From positions 62,001-126,000 of the forward strand of contig NZ_LSSW01000020.1 in assembly GCF_001567565.1 (NCBI RefSeq): 64,000 nucleotides of DNA, given 5' to 3'. Made by a program: the position numbers and the translations under genes. The stretch comes from Ectopseudomonas composti (GTDB taxonomy: Bacteria; Pseudomonadota; Gammaproteobacteria; Pseudomonadales; Pseudomonadaceae). This document shows positions 60,327 through 64,000 of this stretch, in pieces. Numbering within the stretch: position 1 is the first letter of the stretch; each line of letters opens with the position of its first letter. The notes beneath the pieces were generated by a model. That model worked only from the letters and a program-made list of their open reading frames with translations, had not been told where the DNA came from and did not search any database.

Positions 60327-61100
60327 ATGACTGATCTGAATATCGTCGCCCTGGTCTCGGTCGGCGCGCACCCGACCTCCGCCCGTGCGCGCCGCGCCGA
60401 GCAGGATGCCCGCGCGGTCGAACTCGGCCTGCGCCTGGCCGGGCAGAACCTGCAATTGCTGCACGCCGGCGACCCACAGTCCGAAGCCTTGCGCGGCTAC
60501 CTGGGCATGGGCCTGGAACAGCTCGACGTGCTGGAACAGCCGGAGGGCGCCGATGCCCTGCCGCTGCTGGTGGATTACCTGCAAGGCAGCCGCACCCAGC
60601 TTGTACTGACAGGGAGCCAGGCGGAAACCGGCGAAGGCTCCGGCATGTTGCCGTTCCTGCTGGCCGAACGCCTGGGCTGGCCGATGGTGGTCGGCCTGGC
60701 TGCCGTGGAAAAGGTCGAGAACGGCGTGGCCCATGTGCTGCAGGCGCTGCCACGTGGCCAGCGACGTCGCCTCAAGGTCCGCCTGCCCTGTGTCGCCAGC
60801 GTCGACAACGCCGCCCCGGTCGCCCGTCAGAGCGCGTTCGGCCCGGCACGACGCGGCCAGATCGAAGCGCACGAGGTCACGGTGGTGGACGATGTACTGC
60901 TGGCCGAGGCCAGCCTGCAACCGGCCAAGCCACGGCCCAAACGCCTCAAGGTGATCAAGGCCAAGACCGGCGCTGAACGCATGAAAGCCGCCACGGCCAA
61001 GGCCAGTGGTGGTGGCGGTCAGGTCCTCAAGGATGTCTCGCCGCAGGACGGCGCGGAAGCTATCTTCAAGCTACTGGTCGAAGAAGGCGTACTGCGCTAA
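60327..61100 (+). CDS. etfB: Electron transfer flavoprotein beta-like subunit of the DMG operon
   Basis: This 257-aa protein matches the ETF beta family (LVSVGAHPTSARARRAEQDARAV; LLAERLGWPMVVGLAAVEKV; RRLKVRLPCVASVDNAAP). It should pair with the upstream alpha-like subunit. The start is MTDLNIVALVSVG with GAGG upstream; ten earlier codons fall in the REP element. A hairpin after the stop (61128-61156) probably ends the operon. Confidence 0.87.
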   Translation: MTDLNIVALVSVGAHPTSARARRAEQDARAVELGLRLAGQNLQLLHAGDPQSEALRGYLGMGLEQLDVLEQPEGADALPLLVDYLQGSRTQLVLTGSQAETGEGSGMLPFLLAERLGWPMVVGLAAVEKVENGVAHVLQALPRGQRRRLKVRLPCVASVDNAAPVARQSAFGPARRGQIEAHEVTVVDDVLLAEASLQPAKPRPKRLKVIKAKTGAERMKAATAKASGGGGQVLKDVSPQDGAEAIFKLLVEEGVLR

Positions 61101-61127
61101 CAGGTGGGCTCGGCCAGCCGTTGGGCG

Positions 61128-61156
61128 GTGATCGCAGCCAGTCTGGCTGATCACCG
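61128..61156 (+). terminator. Hairpin after the ETF beta gene
   Basis: GGTGATC and GATCACC enclose AGCCAG and CTGGCT with a 2-nt bulge, giving a 13-bp stem over a 1-nt loop. The T run is weak. It lies 27 nt beyond the stop. Confidence 0.5.
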
Positions 61157-61324
61157 TTCACGGCTGGCACCAGCGAATGTCCGGGAGCGAGCGAAGCGGG
61201 TACTATCAAGCTCTCGTCCGCGACTGCGAGTGCCACTCGCCTGTTCTGCGAAGCCACATGGGTCAGCACGCCGCTGGTTTCGCCCAAGTGTTTAATCGCC
61301 TGCCTTGCCATAAGGAGCACGACC

Positions 61325-61576
61325 ATGATGCATGCCGATCTTATCGACCAGGAAGATTTCCGCGAGCGCCTGGTGGCGCTGGGTCTGAGCATTCCGCCGG
61401 GTTCCTCGCCGGAGCAGGCTTGCGAGCTGGCCGTCAGCGGTCTCAGCAGCGAACGCGCCGTGGCCCTGCGCCGCCTGGTGGAAGAGCTGCTCGGAGGTAG
61501 CGCCACCCTGCTGCCGAACGTGCGTGAGGCCATCAGCCGCCATCTGTTGCCGGCACTGGTGCCGAAGCCCGCCTGA
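61325..61576 (+). CDS. Small conserved-looking hypothetical protein
   Basis: This 83-aa soluble, mostly helical protein (DLIDQEDFRERLVALGLSIP; ACELAVSGLSSERAVALRRL; VREAISRHLLPALVPKP) has no motif I recognise. AAGGAG lies 8-9 nt upstream of the ATG and the codon use looks like that of a real gene. It lies 224 nt after the ETF gene and before a strong terminator, so it may be transcribed from the spacer. Its function is unknown. Confidence 0.65.
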   Translation: MMHADLIDQEDFRERLVALGLSIPPGSSPEQACELAVSGLSSERAVALRRLVEELLGGSATLLPNVREAISRHLLPALVPKPA

Positions 61577-61716
61577 CAGACGCCAGCGGCATATACACCG
61601 AGTCAGCCAAGCGGCTCTGTACCGACTTGAGGTCACAAGGTTGCAGTGGCGCTTGCTTCGCAGCGGGGCCGCTCCCTGAAGTGAAGCTGAGCACTCATGA
61701 ATCACCTTCCACAATG

Positions 61717-61745
61717 AAAACGGGGCGCCAGTGGCGCCCCGTTTT
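61717..61745. terminator. Bidirectional terminator between the 83-aa gene and gbdR
   Basis: AAAACGGGGCGCC, AGT and GGCGCCCCGTTTT form a perfect 13-bp stem with T or A runs at both ends. It serves both convergent genes. Confidence 0.92.
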
Positions 61746-61759
61746 CATCATCGTTCGAC

Positions 61760-62854
61760 TCAGATACGCACACTGGCAAAAGTCGACTCGCCCTGCGCAC
61801 GACTGAGCGCCAACACGGCACTGGAATTGACCTGCTGATCGGGAATCGGCAACAGCACCACCAGGTTGTTGCCCTGCTGGCCTGCACGCTCATCACGCGG
61901 CGGAATACCAAAGTACTCGCGGTAGCACTTGGAGAAGTGCGGAGTCGATACGAAGCCACAGACCGAAGCCACCTCGATGATCGACATGCTGGTCTGCTTG
62001 AGCAGTTGGCGCGCACGGATCAGGCGCAGCTTCAGGTAGTAGCGCGACGGAGAGCAGTGCAGGTATTTCTGGAACAGGCGCTCGAGCTGACGACGCGAAA
62101 TGTCGACGAAGCAGGCCAGTTCGTCGAGGTCGATCGGCTCCTCCAGATTGGCTTCCATCAGCGCGACGATTTCCTGCAGCTTCGGCTGGTTGCTGCCAAG
62201 CATGTGCTTGAGCGGCACACGCTGGTGATCCTGCTCGTTACGAATGCGTTCGTAGATGAACATCTCGGAGATGCCGGCAGCCAGTTCACGGCCGTGCTGC
62301 TGGGCGATCAGGTGCAGCATCATGTCCATCGGCGCGGTACCGCCGGAGGAGGTATTGCGATTGCGATCGATGGAGAACAGGCGGGTGGTGATGGCTGCGC
62401 GCGGGAAGGCTTCCTGCATCGAGGCCAGACACTCCCAGTGCACGCTACAGTCGTAGCCATCGAGCAGACCGGCCTTGGCCAGCGCCCAGCTACCGGTGCA
62501 CACGGCACCAAGCTGACGGCCCTGACGCGCCTGGAGCTGCAGCCAGCTGACGTGCTCGCGCTTGACGCTGTGCTGGATGTCCACACCGCCGCAGACGATC
62601 ACCGCATCCAACGCCGGAGCTTTTTGCATGGCGGCGTCCGGGGTGATCTGCAAGCCATCACTGGCACAGACCGGCAGGCCGTCATGAGTGAGGGTGTGCC
62701 AGCGATACAGTTCCTTGCCTGAAAGCTGATTGGCCATGCGCAGGGGTTCCACCGCCGAAGCGAGGGAAATCAGGGTAAAGTTGTCCAGGAGCAAGAAGCC
62801 GATGGACTGGGCGACACGGTTCTGGGGTTGTACCCCTTGGTTGAACTGCGACAT
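61760..62854 (-). CDS. gbdR: GbdR, glycine betaine/dimethylglycine-responsive regulator (GlxA/AraC family)
   Basis: This 364-aa regulator has a DJ-1/PfpI-type sensing domain (IGFLLLDNFTLISLASAVEP onward, with VCGGVDIQHS and GAVCTGSWALAKAGLLDG) and a C-terminal AraC domain (FVDISRRQLERLFQKYL; VASVCGFVSTPHFSKCYRE). In Pseudomonas GbdR activates betaine and dimethylglycine catabolism and choline transport genes. The start is MSQFNQGVQPQN with GAGGG upstream; 34 earlier codons run through a palindrome and are not coding. Its position at the end of the dgc cluster fits. Confidence 0.92.
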   Translation of the reverse strand: MSQFNQGVQPQNRVAQSIGFLLLDNFTLISLASAVEPLRMANQLSGKELYRWHTLTHDGLPVCASDGLQITPDAAMQKAPALDAVIVCGGVDIQHSVKREHVSWLQLQARQGRQLGAVCTGSWALAKAGLLDGYDCSVHWECLASMQEAFPRAAITTRLFSIDRNRNTSSGGTAPMDMMLHLIAQQHGRELAAGISEMFIYERIRNEQDHQRVPLKHMLGSNQPKLQEIVALMEANLEEPIDLDELACFVDISRRQLERLFQKYLHCSPSRYYLKLRLIRARQLLKQTSMSIIEVASVCGFVSTPHFSKCYREYFGIPPRDERAGQQGNNLVVLLPIPDQQVNSSAVLALSRAQGESTFASVRI

Positions 62855-63484
62855 TGATGAAACCCTCACGCTAAGCACGGTTTCGACCCGCCGATGGCGG
62901 GTCGTAGTTTTGTTATGGCGCTGGTTCGCGACCAGCTGGTCATGTTCCTCAGGCAAAGCCCATGCCGAATTTGATCAGTCCTTCAATAAAAAAACATGCC
63001 CAAGCCACCCGGGCTTTCCAAGCCTCTGCACAGTACCCGCAAATCATCCAGGAAGCCCGCTCTCAAGGGGCTCTGTGCATTTCGGTAGCACTACTGAGCA
63101 TACCCCCTACACAGAGGACCAGAAGCAGTAACGGATGGGCGGTAACAGCCGCTCTAAACTGCAGCCCTGGGCAAGATTCGAGCGCACCAAAAGCTGGCGA
63201 GAAAAACGTCTCTCGCCCCAGCCTGGATCAAATGCGCTTCGCCTTGAAAAGGACGGTTCTCAGCCGCTTGTCCCGGCACTGGCAGACGGAAGCAGCGCCG
63301 CAAAGCGGTCGCCAACTTGCCGGCAGCCGCGCCGACACCCACCTCGACCGAGAGCGGAAATAGGCAATGAACGAAGCACGGCCAGCCTGGGCATGTGGAA
63401 GTCGCTTTTCACGATGCAAGCGGCCCGCCATTTGCTTTCTAGTCAGCAACCGAATTCCTCTCTACGAACAGGCAGGTGTGATCC
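62855..63484. promoter_or_regulatory. Divergent control region between gbdR and the choline-type binding protein gene
   Basis: This 630-nt stretch shows no convincing gene. It contains a perfect hairpin CGACCCGCC-GAT-GGCGGGTCG at 62884-62904 in the gbdR leader and a perfect 12-nt palindrome GACCAGCTGGTC at 62930-62941. An A-rich patch lies near 62990. Open frames here have no family features. Confidence 0.6.
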
Positions 63485-64000
63485 ATGAACCGACTCGCTC
63501 ATTGGCTACTCGCATTTGGCGTCCTTTACGGATCAAGTCTGCAGGCCGCCGAAGCCGAACGCTGTGAGCTGATCACTCTCGCCGACGTCGGCTGGACCGA
63601 TATCACCATGACGACTGCCGTCGCCCGGCTGGTGCTGACTGACCTCGGCTATCGCACCCAGGTGAAGCGCCTGTCGCTTCCGGAGACCTATCAAGCCCTC
63701 GCCCACGGCAACGTCGATGTCTTCCTTGGCAACTGGATGCCGGCGCAGGCCCAGCTGGTAGACCCCCACCTGCAAAGCGGCCGCATCGAAAAACTGCAAA
63801 CCAATCTGCCCACCGTGCGTTACACCCTCGCCGTGCTCGAGCCTGCTTACAAAGCCGGCCTGCAGGACTTCGCCGACATCCATCGCTTCAAGGACGAGCT
63901 GGGCGGCCAGATATTCGGCATCGAGCCGGGCAACGAGGGCAACGGCATGGTCAAGACCATGATCCGCGAGAATGTGTTCGGCTTGCGTGACTTCACCCTG
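63485..64000 (+). CDS. cbcX: Choline/betaine-type ABC transporter substrate-binding protein (partial)
   Basis: The first 172 codons of an OpuAC-family binding protein are present; the gene runs off the right edge. A signal peptide is cleaved after YGSSLQA. The mature part has ITLADVGWTDITMTTAVARLVL and VDVFLGNWMPAQAQLVDP, the aromatic/acidic segments of choline- and betaine-binding proteins. Its place opposite gbdR matches cbcX in P. aeruginosa, normally followed by cbcW and cbcV. Ligand choice (choline or betaine) cannot be read with certainty. Confidence 0.82.
   Translation, partial: MNRLAHWLLAFGVLYGSSLQAAEAERCELITLADVGWTDITMTTAVARLVLTDLGYRTQVKRLSLPETYQALAHGNVDVFLGNWMPAQAQLVDPHLQSGRIEKLQTNLPTVRYTLAVLEPAYKAGLQDFADIHRFKDELGGQIFGIEPGNEGNGMVKTMIRENVFGLRDFTL

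Noticed and set aside
63271..63286. TGGCAGACGGAAGCAG as a sigma-54 promoter for the choline-type binding protein
   Set aside because: GG and GC are 9 nt apart, one too few, and no other element supports it.
62962..63488. Overlapping small plus-strand open frames in the gbdR spacer
   Set aside because: Several frames overlap one another, none has a convincing start or motif, and the stretch must contain promoters.

Overview
The window reads as chromosomal DNA of a GC-rich gammaproteobacterium of the genus Pseudomonas in the broad sense. The evidence is a set of Pseudomonas-type gene orders: damX-like/aroB/aroK/pilQPONM/ponA; maeB to rpmE, priA, argS, SPOR protein, hslVU; the medium-chain PHA cluster phaC1-phaZ-phaC2-phaD with divergent phaIF; ubiE-ubiJ-ubiB-hisIE-tatABC; then carnitine and dimethylglycine catabolism with GlxA/GbdR-type regulators. 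A P. mendocina/P. oleovorans-like lineage is my inference from memory of gene order and base composition; 16S or ANI data would be needed. Apart from the two window edges, the genes look intact. I saw no rRNA, tRNA, CRISPR array, prophage or insertion sequence.

Layout. 1-8.1 kb (minus strand): type IV pilus inner-membrane alignment complex and secretin (pilMNOPQ), shikimate kinase, dehydroquinate synthase and the start of an AAA+/SPOR cell-envelope protein. Divergent ponA (PBP1A) follows, then malic enzyme, an M48 lipoprotein protease, a secreted nuclease-like protein and ribosomal protein L31 on the minus strand. 14.8-22.2 kb (plus): priA, argS, a SPOR protein, hslVU behind a clear sigma-32 promoter, and a DUF971 gene. 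22.3-29.7 kb: the PHA locus, with sigma-54-type promoters before both synthase genes, a terminator between phaZ and phaC2, and Hfq/Crc-type A-rich motifs at phaC1 and phaD. 29.8-35.7 kb: ubiquinone biosynthesis, two histidine genes, Tat translocase and rsmE. 35.7-47.1 kb: mostly minus-strand housekeeping and envelope genes (dtd, pip, lipoproteins, lipocalin, fbp, a 7TM-PAS-GGDEF cyclase) ending in a little-known DUF3999/DUF2339 membrane pair.

47.3-64 kb is a quaternary-amine catabolic block. caiX-cdhC-cdhA-cdhB with divergent cdhR handles L-carnitine (binding, dehydrogenation, cleavage of the 3-keto acid, thioester hydrolysis) and yields glycine betaine. An M19-like protein, DUF5943, DgcA, DgcB and two ETF-like subunits handle dimethylglycine and pass its electrons on. 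The betaine/dimethylglycine regulator gbdR lies opposite a choline/betaine-type substrate-binding protein (cbcX-like, cut by the window end). The intergenic spaces here are rich in short palindromic repeats.

The points most worth a second look are: the M19 'dipeptidase' of the dimethylglycine operon, which appears to lack three of the five canonical metal ligands; DgcA, which lacks one of four canonical Fe-S cysteines; the AT-rich pilN-pilQ segment inside a GC-rich locus; the DUF3999/DUF2339 pair; and the layered regulation of the PHA locus.
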